In this document: piece after piece, positions 8,657-17,151 of the stretch
How the letters are laid out: the number at the start of each line of letters is the position of its first letter
How positions within the stretch are numbered: position 1 is the stretch's first letter
Assembly: GCA_023416745.1 (NCBI GenBank)
Contig: JAEZHF010000020.1
Span: 1 to 64,000, forward strand
Length of the DNA: 64,000 nucleotides
Direction: 5' to 3'
Source of the DNA: Bacillota bacterium
Lineage (GTDB): Bacteria; Bacillota; Clostridia; Christensenellales; SZUA-584
The notes under the pieces: model-generated
Seen by the model: only the letters and a program-made list of their open reading frames with translations
Database searches by the model: none
Told to the model about the DNA's origin: nothing
Program-made: the position numbers and the translations under genes

Positions 8657-9718
8657 TTATTCCAAACCCCAGGGGAAGAAGAGTATCTTGTTGAAGAAAA
8701 TCTCCCTGCGGTGTATCTTCTCGAACGTCTCCGCGACGTCCTCCAGCACAAGGCGGTGTGTGATCACCTTGGTTGCATCGATGGTGCCGTCCGCAAGACT
8801 GTCCACACCATGCGTCCATTCCCAGCCCGGGAACGGCTTGGAGAACGAGTTCCACGAACCTTTGAGCGTCTTTTCGCCTCTCATGATCATATCCACGCAT
8901 TTTTCCGAAAGCTCGAGCGGCTTGTGAGATATGCCAAGGAATACCATCGTGCCGTGCTTGGCTGTCGCCATGATCGCATTGTGCTGTGCCGGCGGGAAAC
9001 CGGACGCATCGATGCAGATATCGGCGCCGCCATCCGTCGCTTTAACAATCTGCTCCACCACATCGGCCGCCGTTCCGTCGATGCACACATCCGCGCCGGA
9101 CAGCGCCGCCGCTTTGAGCTTCTCTTCTCCGACATCTACTGCCACCACAACCGAGGCGCCTTTGGCTTTCATATACTGCAGCGCATACAGGCCGATGGTG
9201 CCCACGCCCACAACGCATACTTTGTCTCCGGCCTTGAAGCCGCTGCGCTTAATGGAATGCAGTGCGTTGGCCAGCGGATCGGTAGTCGCCGCCGCTTCAT
9301 ACGTCACATTGTCGGCGACTTTTAAGAGATTGATTTCCGGTACGGCGACATACTGCGCGAAAGCCCCGTCGCAGCGAGACCCAAAATAGTTGTAGTCTTT
9401 ACAAAGCGAGAAGGAACCTTCCTGGCAATATTCGCACTTAAAGCAAGGCATCAGCGGCGGCACCGTCACACGGTCTCCCACCTTGTATTTCTTGACCTCG
9501 TTGCCCACTTCCACGATCTGTCCGGCGAACTCATGTCCCGGCGTGATGGGCGAGATATACGCACCGTACTCGTTGATGCGCGGGATGTCTGATCCGCAGA
9601 TGCCCACTGCCATCACCTTAATCAGCGCCTCGTTCTCTTTAATCTGGGGGATCGCAACTTCCTCCAGTTTCAAGTCCCTCGGCGCATACATTCTGACTGC
9701 TTTCATTGTTCCGTTCAT
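8657..9718 (-). CDS. GatD-like polyol(-phosphate) dehydrogenase
   Basis: This 353-residue MDR dehydrogenase resembles galactitol-1-phosphate 5-dehydrogenase. It shows CGSDIPRI (catalytic zinc Cys), GHEFAGQIVEVG, the structural-zinc cysteines in CFKCEYCQEGSFSLC, a Rossmann motif GVGTIGLYALQYMKAKG, and the C-terminal SWNSFSKPFPGWEW stretch typical of the GatD group. Start ATG 9718 is preceded by AAAGGAAGTCAGG; ATG 9706 is possible. The gene sits between a DeoR-type regulator and a second dehydrogenase on the same strand. No PTS or sugar transporter for the substrate is visible nearby, so the substrate remains open. Confidence 0.85.
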   Translation of the reverse strand: MNGTMKAVRMYAPRDLKLEEVAIPQIKENEALIKVMAVGICGSDIPRINEYGAYISPITPGHEFAGQIVEVGNEVKKYKVGDRVTVPPLMPCFKCEYCQEGSFSLCKDYNYFGSRCDGAFAQYVAVPEINLLKVADNVTYEAAATTDPLANALHSIKRSGFKAGDKVCVVGVGTIGLYALQYMKAKGASVVVAVDVGEEKLKAAALSGADVCIDGTAADVVEQIVKATDGGADICIDASGFPPAQHNAIMATAKHGTMVFLGISHKPLELSEKCVDMIMRGEKTLKGSWNSFSKPFPGWEWTHGVDSLADGTIDATKVITHRLVLEDVAETFEKIHRREIFFNKILFFPWGLE

Positions 9719-9769
9719 TATCCTGACTTCCTTTCAAAAATATAATATAATGTTTTTAAAGCCTGCCTG

Positions 9770-10546
9770 TTATACGATATAGAGCTCAATGCCCAAATCC
9801 CGGATCATGTCGGCGTAACGCGTTTCCACATCCGAATCGGTAATGATAATATCAAAATCCTCCAGCTGCGCATACCGGGCATACCAGGCCTTGCCCATCT
9901 TTGACGAGTCCGCCAGCAGTATTTTTTGCTCGCTCACTGCCAGCGCCGCCTTCTTCATTTCAATTTCATACGATTCGGCAGTGGTGATGCCCACTTCTGA
10001 TGTCAGCCCGCGCGTGGCCATAAACGCCTTGTTGATCTTCGTCTTCCTGATCAGAGACGCTCCTTCTTCACTTTCAAACATGCGTGTATTTCGGTGGAAA
10101 AATCCGCCGCAAGCCACCACGCTTAAATTGGGCATCTCGCAGACTCCCTGGATGATATTGAGCGCATAGCAATAGACGATGTTGCGTGATTCCTTTGGAA
10201 TATAATCGATGATCGACGAGGTGGTGGAGCCGGTATCAATCAGCAGTACGTCGTTGGGCATGATCAGAGACGCTGCTTTGCGGGCAATGCGCATTTTTTG
10301 CGGGGCCTTCTCCCCCAGTTCCTGCTCAATATCATAAGGTGCTGGTTTTGGAGCAGAGGAAGCCGGCCGCAGCGACACGCCGCCATAAAATATGCTGATT
10401 ACGCCCTGATCTTTCAGTATCTGAAGATCACGCCGCACAGTCATTTCAGACGTGCCCAGGCTCTTCGCGAACTCGCGGATCGTGATCACGTTTTGTTTTT
10501 GCAGCATTTCCTCGATGAGGTCAAGCCGCCTGTTCTTATCGTCCAT
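9770..10546 (-). CDS. DeoR/GlpR-family transcriptional regulator
   Basis: A 258-residue sugar-catabolism regulator. It has an N-terminal winged helix (ITIREFAKSLGTSEMTVRRDL, shown in part as TSEMTVRRDL) and a C-terminal DeoR sensor domain with DTGSTTSSI and the AFMATRGLTSEVG region, which in the family binds a phosphorylated sugar. The ATG at 10546 is chosen because CGAGG lies 6 bases upstream; the ATG at 10570 has no SD. It heads the operon with the two dehydrogenases, so it probably represses it and itself. A perfect inverted repeat at 10604-10624 lies just beyond its -35 box and is a candidate operator. Confidence 0.88.
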   Translation of the reverse strand: MDDKNRRLDLIEEMLQKQNVITIREFAKSLGTSEMTVRRDLQILKDQGVISIFYGGVSLRPASSAPKPAPYDIEQELGEKAPQKMRIARKAASLIMPNDVLLIDTGSTTSSIIDYIPKESRNIVYCYALNIIQGVCEMPNLSVVACGGFFHRNTRMFESEEGASLIRKTKINKAFMATRGLTSEVGITTAESYEIEMKKAALAVSEQKILLADSSKMGKAWYARYAQLEDFDIIITDSDVETRYADMIRDLGIELYIV

Positions 10547-10568
10547 GATAGTCCTCGTTCCTGATTTC

Positions 10569-10598
10569 ATATTAACATCGGTGCTTGCATTACGTCAA
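10569..10598 (-). promoter_or_regulatory. Promoter of the DeoR operon
   Basis: Minus-strand TTGACG (10598-10593) and TAATAT (10574-10569) are 18 bases apart, about 25 bases before the ATG at 10546. Confidence 0.5.
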
Positions 10599-10603
10599 TA
10601 AAA

Positions 10604-10624
10604 ATGTTGTTACTTTAACAACAT
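10604..10624. promoter_or_regulatory. Perfect 9-bp inverted repeat, candidate operator
   Basis: ATGTTGTTA (10604-10612), the spacer CTT, then TAACAACAT (10616-10624) form an exact palindrome. It lies between the DeoR-operon promoter (10569-10598) and the promoter of the hprK operon (10652-10680). The first natural candidate binder is the DeoR protein encoded at 9770-10546; control of the hprK operon from the same site is possible but unproven. Confidence 0.65.
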
Positions 10625-10651
10625 GTCGTGAGCATCGCTGCTAAATTTGCT

Positions 10652-10680
10652 TTGCAAACGGTTCAGGCGACATGTATAAT
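10652..10680 (+). promoter_or_regulatory. Sigma-A promoter of the HAD-hprK-glucokinase operon
   Basis: TTGCAA (10652-10657) and a perfect TATAAT (10675-10680) are separated by exactly 17 bases, 40 bases before the ATG at 10721. Confidence 0.7.
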
Positions 10681-10720
10681 AGACGCAAATAAAAGTTTTT
10701 ATTTTGATTCTGGAGGAAAA

Positions 10721-11542
10721 ATGGCATACAAACTCATTGCAATTGACGTTGATGACACGCTGCTGGACAACAGCCTGAACATCCCTGAAAGGGTCAGCCG
10801 GGCCATACGGAAGGCAACCCAAAAAGGTGTCCGAGTTGTGTTGTGCACCGGACGGACCAAAAAGGGCGGCCAACGCTTTTATGATGAGCTGGGGCTCGAT
10901 ACGTTGTATATTACGGCAGGCGGCGCCGAAGTATACGACGCCGCAGGTCATGCGCTGTTTACGCGCGGTGTGGACCCGCCGCTGGTCAAACAGATACTCG
11001 AGTATGCCACACAGCACGACATCCACGCTCAGGTATATATCGACGGTGAGCTTGTGTACAGCAAAAAAAGCTTCTATTCCAATCTGTACGAGCAGTCATA
11101 CGGCCATCCCGGCATTGTGGAGCCAGACCTGCTCAAAATGCCGCGGATCATCACCCCCAAGGTGTTGTTTGTGATCGATGAGGACAGGATTGCTGATGTG
11201 AAAGAGGATGTTGAGAAGCGTTTTCCGATGCTTACGATCAAGCAGTCCAAACCGGTTTATCTGGAATTCGCCCACCCGAGCGTCAACAAAGGGGAAGCGC
11301 TGGCTTTTACAGCCAGTCATTATGGCATAGAACGCCAGGACATCATCGCCATCGGGGATACGGATATCGATATTCCCATGATTGAGTATGCTGGCCTCGG
11401 CGTTGCCATGGCCAACGCAGCTCCACATGTTCTGGCCGTGGCGGACATCATCTGCCCTTCCAATGAAGAAGGCGGCGTTGCGGATGTTATCGAAAAATAT
11501 ATACTGGAGGAAGTCTATGAAAGTCAAGCTCAAACTCGATGA
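10721..11542 (+). CDS. Cof-type HAD-superfamily sugar-phosphatase
   Basis: The protein has 273 residues. The ATG at 10721 follows TGGAGG closely; the longer frame to 10628 has no SD and spans the promoter. HAD motifs: IDVDDTLLDN (nucleophile and acid Asp), a CTGRT motif II, a Lys in the cap-to-core region (VNKGEALAF), and GDTDIDIPMIEYAG (metal-binding acidic residues). Cof-type enzymes dephosphorylate sugar phosphates or cofactors with Mg2+ in the cytoplasm; the substrate is unknown. Its last 26 bases overlap hprK, so the two are translationally linked. Confidence 0.88.
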   Translation: MAYKLIAIDVDDTLLDNSLNIPERVSRAIRKATQKGVRVVLCTGRTKKGGQRFYDELGLDTLYITAGGAEVYDAAGHALFTRGVDPPLVKQILEYATQHDIHAQVYIDGELVYSKKSFYSNLYEQSYGHPGIVEPDLLKMPRIITPKVLFVIDEDRIADVKEDVEKRFPMLTIKQSKPVYLEFAHPSVNKGEALAFTASHYGIERQDIIAIGDTDIDIPMIEYAGLGVAMANAAPHVLAVADIICPSNEEGGVADVIEKYILEEVYESQAQTR

Positions 11543-12458
11543 TCTTGTCAAAGATCTGAACCTGAGCATCGTCTATAGGGGAGACGTGCAGCATCTGGAG
11601 ATCAATACGTCGGATCTCAACCGTCCGGGGCTGCAGATGGCAGGTTTTTTTGAGTATTTCGCCGTCAACCGCATCCAGCTCTTTGGCATGGTGGAGATGA
11701 CTTATCTGCAGAACCTGGATCCGGAGCTCAAGCGAGAGAGGTTGGACAAGTACTTCGCCAGTCAGGTGCCCTGCGTGCTGATTGGGCGCAATCTGACGCC
11801 GCCGCCCGAAATGATCGAAGCTGCGAATAAGCATAACACACCGATACTGATGTCCGGCCTCACCACCACCAAGCTCTCTCACAAGACCACCGTCTACCTC
11901 GATAGAGTGCTCGCGCCCAGCATCTCGCGCCATGCGGGGTTGATGGACGTTTACGGCGTCGGCATACTGTTGATGGGCGATTCGGGCGTAGGCAAAAGCG
12001 AAACCGCGCTGGAACTGGTGAAGAGGAATCACCGTCTGGTGGCTGACGACGTGGTTGAAATCGTAAAGCTGTCGGACAACCAGCTTGTGGGTCAGTCCCC
12101 CGAGGTCATCCGCCATATGATGGAGATCCGCGGCCTCGGCATCATCGACGTGCGCACGCTGTATGGCATTGGCGCGGTGCTGGTGGAGAAATCCATCGAG
12201 CTTGCCGTCAATCTGGAACTAGGCGACCCAATGAACATCGACCGGCTGGGTCTTTCCGACGAGTATATTACGCTGCTTGGCGTCAAGATTCCTATCATCA
12301 CGATACCGGTGCGGCCTGGGCGCAACCTTGCCATCATCATAGAGGTGGCTGCGATGAACTACCGTCTGAAATGCATGGGGCATATCACTGCGGAGCAGTT
12401 GGACAGCAAACTGCTGGAGATCATCGCACCCGGCAGCAGCTGTATGAGGGGAGAATAG
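11517..12458 (+). CDS. hprK: HPr kinase/phosphorylase
   Basis: A 313-residue bifunctional enzyme that phosphorylates Ser46 of HPr with ATP or PPi and removes it with Pi, so controlling catabolite repression. The N-terminal domain (about 1-130) is followed by the kinase core: Walker A GDSGVGKSETALEL, then a conserved DDVVEI, and the HPrK signature EIRGLGIIDVRTLYGIGA. Length matches the family (about 310). ATG 11517 has CTGGAGG 6 bases before it and lies inside the preceding HAD gene. It is co-transcribed with a glucokinase 3 bases downstream, which groups sugar phosphorylation and sensing. HPr itself is not in the window. Confidence 0.96.
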   Translation: MKVKLKLDDLVKDLNLSIVYRGDVQHLEINTSDLNRPGLQMAGFFEYFAVNRIQLFGMVEMTYLQNLDPELKRERLDKYFASQVPCVLIGRNLTPPPEMIEAANKHNTPILMSGLTTTKLSHKTTVYLDRVLAPSISRHAGLMDVYGVGILLMGDSGVGKSETALELVKRNHRLVADDVVEIVKLSDNQLVGQSPEVIRHMMEIRGLGIIDVRTLYGIGAVLVEKSIELAVNLELGDPMNIDRLGLSDEYITLLGVKIPIITIPVRPGRNLAIIIEVAAMNYRLKCMGHITAEQLDSKLLEIIAPGSSCMRGE

Positions 12459-12461
12459 CAG

Positions 12462-13403
12462 ATGTATCTGGCTGGAATCGATTTGGGCGGTACCGCCATC
12501 AAAGCGGGATTGGTGGACGAAAACCTGTCGCTGGTATGTAAGACGAGCGTTCCCACCGGCGTCGGCCGCAGTTATCAGGAGATCATCGCCGACATGGCGC
12601 AGGCCGTCGTCAATGCCGCCAATGAAAAAGGCATCGGCCTGGACGAGATCAAAAGTGTGGGCATCGGCATTCCCGGCGTAGCGAACAACGGCGTCGTCAT
12701 TGCGGTGCACAACCTGTACTGGCTTGACATTCCTCTGGAAGCGGAGATAAAAAAGCACTTGGACATCCCCGTTTATATTGACAACGACGCCACAGTAGCT
12801 GCGGTATACGAATATCACCTTGGCGCACTGACCGGCTGCAAGGTGGGCGTTTTGTTGACGCTGGGTACCGGCGTGGGCGGCGGCATCATCATAAACGGTA
12901 AGCCTTTCAGCGGTGCGCATGGGCTCGGCAGCGAGCTCGGACATATGCCCATCGTACAGAACGGCCTTCAGTGCACCTGCGGCAACAGGGGCTGCCTCGA
13001 AGTTTACGCGTCCGCTCCCGCTCTGATACGCATGGGACGACAGTGCGTGATCGATCGTCCCGAAAGCATGCTGCATCATATCACCGGCGGCGATTATACT
13101 AAAGTGACCACCAAGATGATCATCGACAGCGCGCGCAAGGGCGATTATGTCTCATTGTCCATTATCGACGAATATGTCGGCAAGTTGGCGATGGGCATCT
13201 GCGCGCTGGAAAATGCGCTGGATCCTGACGTCATCGCCATCGGCGGCGGGGTTTCGGGCGCGGGTGCATTTTTGCTGGAAAGGATCATCAAGGCCAGTGA
13301 AGGCCTGGGCATCTTTGAGAATCAGAAATATGCCGATATACGGCTGGCGGTTTCCGGAAACGACGCCGGAATCATCGGCGCAGCCATGCTGGGCAAGTCA
13401 TGA
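12462..13403 (+). CDS. glcK: ROK-family glucokinase
   Basis: A 313-residue cytoplasmic kinase that forms glucose 6-phosphate from glucose and ATP. It has the N-terminal phosphate motif GIDLGGTAIKAGLV, the ATP motif LTLGTGVGGGIIINGK, the substrate stretch GSELGHMPI, and the ROK zinc motif CTCGNRGCLEVYAS. Length fits the glucokinase group. It starts 3 bases after hprK. Other ROK kinases (fructose, N-acetyl sugars) share these motifs, so glucose is the likeliest but not certain substrate. Confidence 0.88.
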   Translation: MYLAGIDLGGTAIKAGLVDENLSLVCKTSVPTGVGRSYQEIIADMAQAVVNAANEKGIGLDEIKSVGIGIPGVANNGVVIAVHNLYWLDIPLEAEIKKHLDIPVYIDNDATVAAVYEYHLGALTGCKVGVLLTLGTGVGGGIIINGKPFSGAHGLGSELGHMPIVQNGLQCTCGNRGCLEVYASAPALIRMGRQCVIDRPESMLHHITGGDYTKVTTKMIIDSARKGDYVSLSIIDEYVGKLAMGICALENALDPDVIAIGGGVSGAGAFLLERIIKASEGLGIFENQKYADIRLAVSGNDAGIIGAAMLGKS

Positions 13404-13443
13404 TTGGTGCTTAATTCAAGTATAAATAAGCAAGAGGTGTGAA

Positions 13444-14550
13444 ATGAAGCCTTTTGCTTATTTTTTATGTTTGCTGGTGATACTGCTGCTGGCGGTTTCA
13501 CCCTGGCTGATACTTTCGTATTATGAGAAGCTGCCGGAAGAGCCGTACTTTCAGGGCATTCTTCATATGTGGCATATAACCGGCTGGCGAACCGGCGGTT
13601 CGTCATCCAAAGCGTTTCTGGAAAACCGTATCAGACAGTATGAATCGCAAAACCCCCATGTTTTTATAGAGCTGGAAAGCTACACGGCGGAAAAGGCCGC
13701 CCAAGCACTGGCGGACGGGCAAAAGCCCGATATCATTTCCTATCCCTTTGGCATAGAGCTGGTGCCGGACCTCGCTCCTCTGCCCCATTGCGACTTTGTG
13801 ATGCTGCACGGCGAAGAATTTGCCTATCCTTACATGTTCGGCGGTTACTGCCTGCTCGTCAGCAACGACCTGCTCAGCGAAAATGGTATTGACATCTATC
13901 AAGGCTGGGGCATACGCCCCGACGCACTGCTGGAAGCCGCGGGGCTAGGCGCTGTGTTCGACGCCGAGGAGGGTTATTCGTCGCTGCCGGCTCTCGCGCT
14001 GCATACCTATCCCCCCGCGCCAAAACCCAATGTGTCCACGTTTGGCGAGCCCGAAATGCCGGAAGCAGCACTGGGTCTCAACGCATCCTACACCGGTGGC
14101 CTTGACTCCTTCTGCAAAGGAGAAACCGCAGTGCTGATTGCGTCGCACCGGCAGCTGTTCGAGGCGGCAGACCGCTATACTCAGGGCGAAAGCCCCGGCT
14201 TCACAGCCTACGCCATCGGCGGCTATACCGACATGGCGCAGTTGGTGAGCGTAACGCTGCAGGAGGATGAACTCCGGCAGTCGGCATGCGCGGATTTCGC
14301 GGCTTATCTCGTCAGCCCCTCATCACAAAAAAAGCTGGAGGCGCTCGGCGTTTTCCCGGCGGTGGACGATATAGATGTTTATCAGGAAAACGATGCACTC
14401 CGCGCCATTTACGAACAGCTCTGCGCGTCAGGCATGTTTGTGCCGCCCGGGGAACGCCAGACACTGGATGCGCTCGCGATGGACGTATTCGGCGGCAGCG
14501 AGGTGGCTCTGCACAAGCTGCGGCGATTATTGGGAGCGGCGGGGCGCTGA
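13444..14550 (+). CDS. Membrane-anchored extracellular solute-binding-like protein
   Basis: A 368-residue protein with an uncleaved or signal-type N-terminal hydrophobic segment (FAYFLCLLVILLLAVSPWLI) and no lipobox Cys after it. The rest looks like a family-1 ABC sugar-binding fold: GILHMWHITGW strand, KPDIISYPFG, GGYCLLVSND, and near the end FAAYLVSPSSQKKLEALGVFPA, which is the usual place of the 'last residues of the hinge' motif. No permease genes are adjacent. It follows glucokinase by 40 bases, probably in the same operon, and may feed or sense external sugar; this is inference. Confidence 0.65.
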   Translation: MKPFAYFLCLLVILLLAVSPWLILSYYEKLPEEPYFQGILHMWHITGWRTGGSSSKAFLENRIRQYESQNPHVFIELESYTAEKAAQALADGQKPDIISYPFGIELVPDLAPLPHCDFVMLHGEEFAYPYMFGGYCLLVSNDLLSENGIDIYQGWGIRPDALLEAAGLGAVFDAEEGYSSLPALALHTYPPAPKPNVSTFGEPEMPEAALGLNASYTGGLDSFCKGETAVLIASHRQLFEAADRYTQGESPGFTAYAIGGYTDMAQLVSVTLQEDELRQSACADFAAYLVSPSSQKKLEALGVFPAVDDIDVYQENDALRAIYEQLCASGMFVPPGERQTLDALAMDVFGGSEVALHKLRRLLGAAGR

Positions 14551-14554
14551 CGGT

Positions 14555-14917
14555 CTATCCTTCCTCGATCTCGTACCCTGCCGCTTTCAACGCCTGCACG
14601 GCAGCTTCAAGGCTATCTTTTTTTACAAACAGGTAGTCTGTATCGTACGTGGACACCGCAAAGACGGATACGCCCGCTCTGGCCAATGTGCCCGTCAGTC
14701 CGGCCAATATGCCGATGAGCGAAAAATCCAGTACGCCGCACACACGCAGCCCGCGCCAGCCTTTCTCGGCCGCACAGCTGTCCGGCACGTGCTCCTCTTC
14801 GCACACAAGCGATATTTCTCCGCAACTCACCGTCAGCGACGTGAATTCTCCGTCCGGCAGCTGCTTTGACTGCAGCCGGCAGACGGCATAGTCCTTTTTC
14901 AGCAATTCCAGTTTCAT
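14555..14917 (-). CDS. ACT-domain protein (CASTOR/COG3603-like)
   Basis: The 120-residue protein has two small ACT-like halves. The second contains GVLDFSLIGILAGLTGTLAR and ISVFAVSTYDTDYLFV-type sequence (here VSVFAVSTYDTDYLFVKK), a pattern I know from the ACT proteins that bind amino acids. No catalytic domain. It is convergent with the preceding gene, only 4 bases between stops. Ligand and partner are unknown. Confidence 0.75.
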   Translation of the reverse strand: MKLELLKKDYAVCRLQSKQLPDGEFTSLTVSCGEISLVCEEEHVPDSCAAEKGWRGLRVCGVLDFSLIGILAGLTGTLARAGVSVFAVSTYDTDYLFVKKDSLEAAVQALKAAGYEIEEG

Positions 14918-14931
14918 ACTTGTCCCCCATT

Positions 14932-14957
14932 GGAAAAGCCGCCTGTCACGGCGGCTT
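14932..14957 (-). terminator. Terminator of the SleB-like hydrolase gene
   Basis: AAGCCGCC (14936-14943) pairs with GGCGGCTT (14950-14957) around a 6-base loop. On the minus strand it ends in GGCGGCTTTTCC. It sits 26 bases past the stop at 14984. Confidence 0.8.
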
Positions 14958-14983
14958 AAAGCTTTAAAACATCAGGTAATTAC

Positions 14984-16525
14984 TTAGCCCACAAACCTGT
15001 CATAGTATTTATCCACGCCAAATTCCTTGATCAATGCCTTCACCGTGGACGGCCCCGCAACCCCGTCTGACTCCAGTCCTTTCTTTTCCTGAAACTTCAT
15101 CAGCTCGATCTTAGTGCCTTGACCAAAGTAACTGTCTGCTTTAACGTCATATCCTAGCTTGTTGAGCATATACTGAATGCGGTAAACCCTCTTTTCAGGC
15201 TTGCATCCGTATTGGGCATATTTATATGTCCTCTCAAACAATGCGGGCGGTGCATCTCCACCGCGGTGGCGTCCGCTGTAGCTGTGCCTGTAGAAACAGT
15301 GCCCGCCGATCTTTTTATAGAACTTGTGGCTTCCCCAGTTCTCCCCCGCCGGTGCGCCGGAGCGGAAGTAATATATATCCTGCGGTATCACCCAAAGCTC
15401 ATCATCCAGCACCGCGCGGGCGGCCCGCTTGGAGGACGATGAAGGCTTTCTGTCTTCGCGTCCCGAATACGCGAACTGTCCGGGGCGCGTGATGACGTCA
15501 GTGATCGTGCTGCCCGGGAATGTCCGGCACAGCACGCGGTTCATCACCACGTTGCCTACCGCCACCTTTCCATCGAAGCTTTCGCCGCGCGCCTCAATGT
15601 CAATGATCTGTGCGAGCATATAATATTCGTTGTCCGTATACTCGTAATGGTTGTTGGAATAGCCCATTTCGTTGTAATAGGCATCCGCCTCTACAACGAA
15701 GAAATCGAGCAGATCATTGACATCGACGGGTTTCGGCGTAGGGTCGGGCTCCGTCGTGGGAACCGGCGTCGTCGTCTCCTCCGGCGAGGTTGTGGGCACC
15801 TGCTCCGGCATTTCGGTCGGCGGAATGTCCACACCATTGACAGCGATCTCCGGCAGCGATGCCGTCGGGCTGACAGCCGGCGTCGGCGACAGGCTCAGCG
15901 AAGCCGTGGGGCTCTGAGACGCACCTGGGGTCCTCTGCGCGTCGATCAGCGCCGCCTTATTTACGCCTGTCACTTCGGCTTCCGCTGGTGCGGCCACGCC
16001 GCCCGGCACCAGGAACACGATCAGCAGCACCGCGATCACCGCCACGCCTGTACCTGCATACAGCAGAACGAGACGGTTTCGGCGACCCTTCTTCCCCAAC
16101 CTCTTGTTGTTGGACGCAAAGGCAAGCGCTGCATCCGTCTTCATCGTTACACTTTTTGGTTTGTTAAATATGGAAAAGGCCAGCCCAAAGAAGCGGTTGA
16201 ATAATCCCTTACTTTTGTTTTTACTGCTGCGTGTTGAACGAAACGACGGAACAGGCTCGTCCGCAAATTGGTTATACGAATCCTCTTCTTCAAAACGTCT
16301 GGTCTTGGTCTTTTCCGAACGGACAGCCACCGGCGTTTCTTCGAGAAAATCATCAGAAACGCTCAGCTGATCCTGCGCACCGCATATTTTAGCTGCTGAA
16401 GGCGCTTTTGCATCCTCTTTTGTTTTTTTCGGAAATACAACACGCTGCGTTTTGACAGGCGAGTCTTTCTGGCCGGTTATATTTTTTAGGTTTTTCAGAG
16501 CACGAATGCCTGAATTCTTTGCCAT
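14984..16525 (-). CDS. Membrane-anchored cell-wall hydrolase (SleB-type) with PG-binding domain
   Basis: 513 residues from the ATG at 16525, which has AAGGAG upstream; the frame open to 16558 is not supported. Order: a basic, charged cytoplasmic N-terminus (about 1-145), one membrane helix (LVLLYAGTGVAVIAVLLIVFL), a Pro/Thr/Ser-rich linker of about 90 residues, a Hydrolase_2/SleB catalytic domain (AQIIDIEARGESFDGKVAVG, with the catalytic Glu; then VMNRV and PGQF), and a C-terminal PG_binding_1 domain (IQYMLNKLGYDVKADSYFG). Such enzymes cleave peptidoglycan glycan strands as lytic transglycosylase or related. The linker spans the wall. Because it is anchored rather than spore-coat targeted, a vegetative wall role is as likely as germination. 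Confidence 0.9.
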   Translation of the reverse strand: MAKNSGIRALKNLKNITGQKDSPVKTQRVVFPKKTKEDAKAPSAAKICGAQDQLSVSDDFLEETPVAVRSEKTKTRRFEEEDSYNQFADEPVPSFRSTRSSKNKSKGLFNRFFGLAFSIFNKPKSVTMKTDAALAFASNNKRLGKKGRRNRLVLLYAGTGVAVIAVLLIVFLVPGGVAAPAEAEVTGVNKAALIDAQRTPGASQSPTASLSLSPTPAVSPTASLPEIAVNGVDIPPTEMPEQVPTTSPEETTTPVPTTEPDPTPKPVDVNDLLDFFVVEADAYYNEMGYSNNHYEYTDNEYYMLAQIIDIEARGESFDGKVAVGNVVMNRVLCRTFPGSTITDVITRPGQFAYSGREDRKPSSSSKRAARAVLDDELWVIPQDIYYFRSGAPAGENWGSHKFYKKIGGHCFYRHSYSGRHRGGDAPPALFERTYKYAQYGCKPEKRVYRIQYMLNKLGYDVKADSYFGQGTKIELMKFQEKKGLESDGVAGPSTVKALIKEFGVDKYYDRFVG

Positions 16526-16639
16526 GCAGCTTTTCTCCTTACAAAAACGTACACCCACATCATTATCCGTATCATACCGTAATCATTGCGATATGTCAAT
16601 GAATCCGTAATACAATTGTAACATTTTGCGGTGTTTATT

Positions 16640-17140
16640 TTATCCAGCCAGCTGATTATCCAGCTGAATTTGAATGCTCTTTGCGTCAGCCGTCTTGCCG
16701 GGAGGCGCACCATGTATGCGCAGCAAATATGTCACCGAAGCGCCTTTCGTCTCCAGTGCTTGTTTATGGGTATTAAGGCTTTGGGGCGCCTTAGTCTCCG
16801 GCTGCGGGTCTGCCTGAACAGTAAAGAGTATGATCTGTTTACCCGCCGCATCCAGTCCATGGATAAATGCGTTGACCGCCGGAACGGTTTTGCCAGCCCA
16901 CACCGGCGACCCGATGCATATCCTATCATATTCTCTCAATTCCTGTGCAAAGCTGGTTTTAAGGCGGCTGCGCAGTCCGAAAGACGCGCCGAATCCCGCT
17001 GCCATAAATGAGGCCGCGGACTTGCCTCTCTTCTTTCCTTCCTCCAGCTCGAACACATCCGCCCCGAGCCTGTGCGCCAGCAGATCCGCCGCCAGACGCG
17101 TATTTCCGTCCCGGGAAAAGAAAACAACCGCCGTCTTCAT
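16640..17140 (-). CDS. Flavodoxin-like protein
   Basis: The 166-residue protein begins TAVVFFSRDGNTRLAADLL, a variant of the FMN phosphate-binding T/S-x-T-G-N-T loop (here SRDGNT). It continues with GSPVWAGKTVPAVNAFI, the flavodoxin 'PvWag' stretch that packs on the isoalloxazine. It probably binds FMN and carries electrons in the cytoplasm. It starts 12 bases after the TetR gene on the same strand (AAGGAGAGG upstream of ATG 17140), so the regulator probably controls it. Confidence 0.85.
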   Translation of the reverse strand: MKTAVVFFSRDGNTRLAADLLAHRLGADVFELEEGKKRGKSAASFMAAGFGASFGLRSRLKTSFAQELREYDRICIGSPVWAGKTVPAVNAFIHGLDAAGKQIILFTVQADPQPETKAPQSLNTHKQALETKGASVTYLLRIHGAPPGKTADAKSIQIQLDNQLAG

Positions 17141-17151
17141 AATACCTCTCC

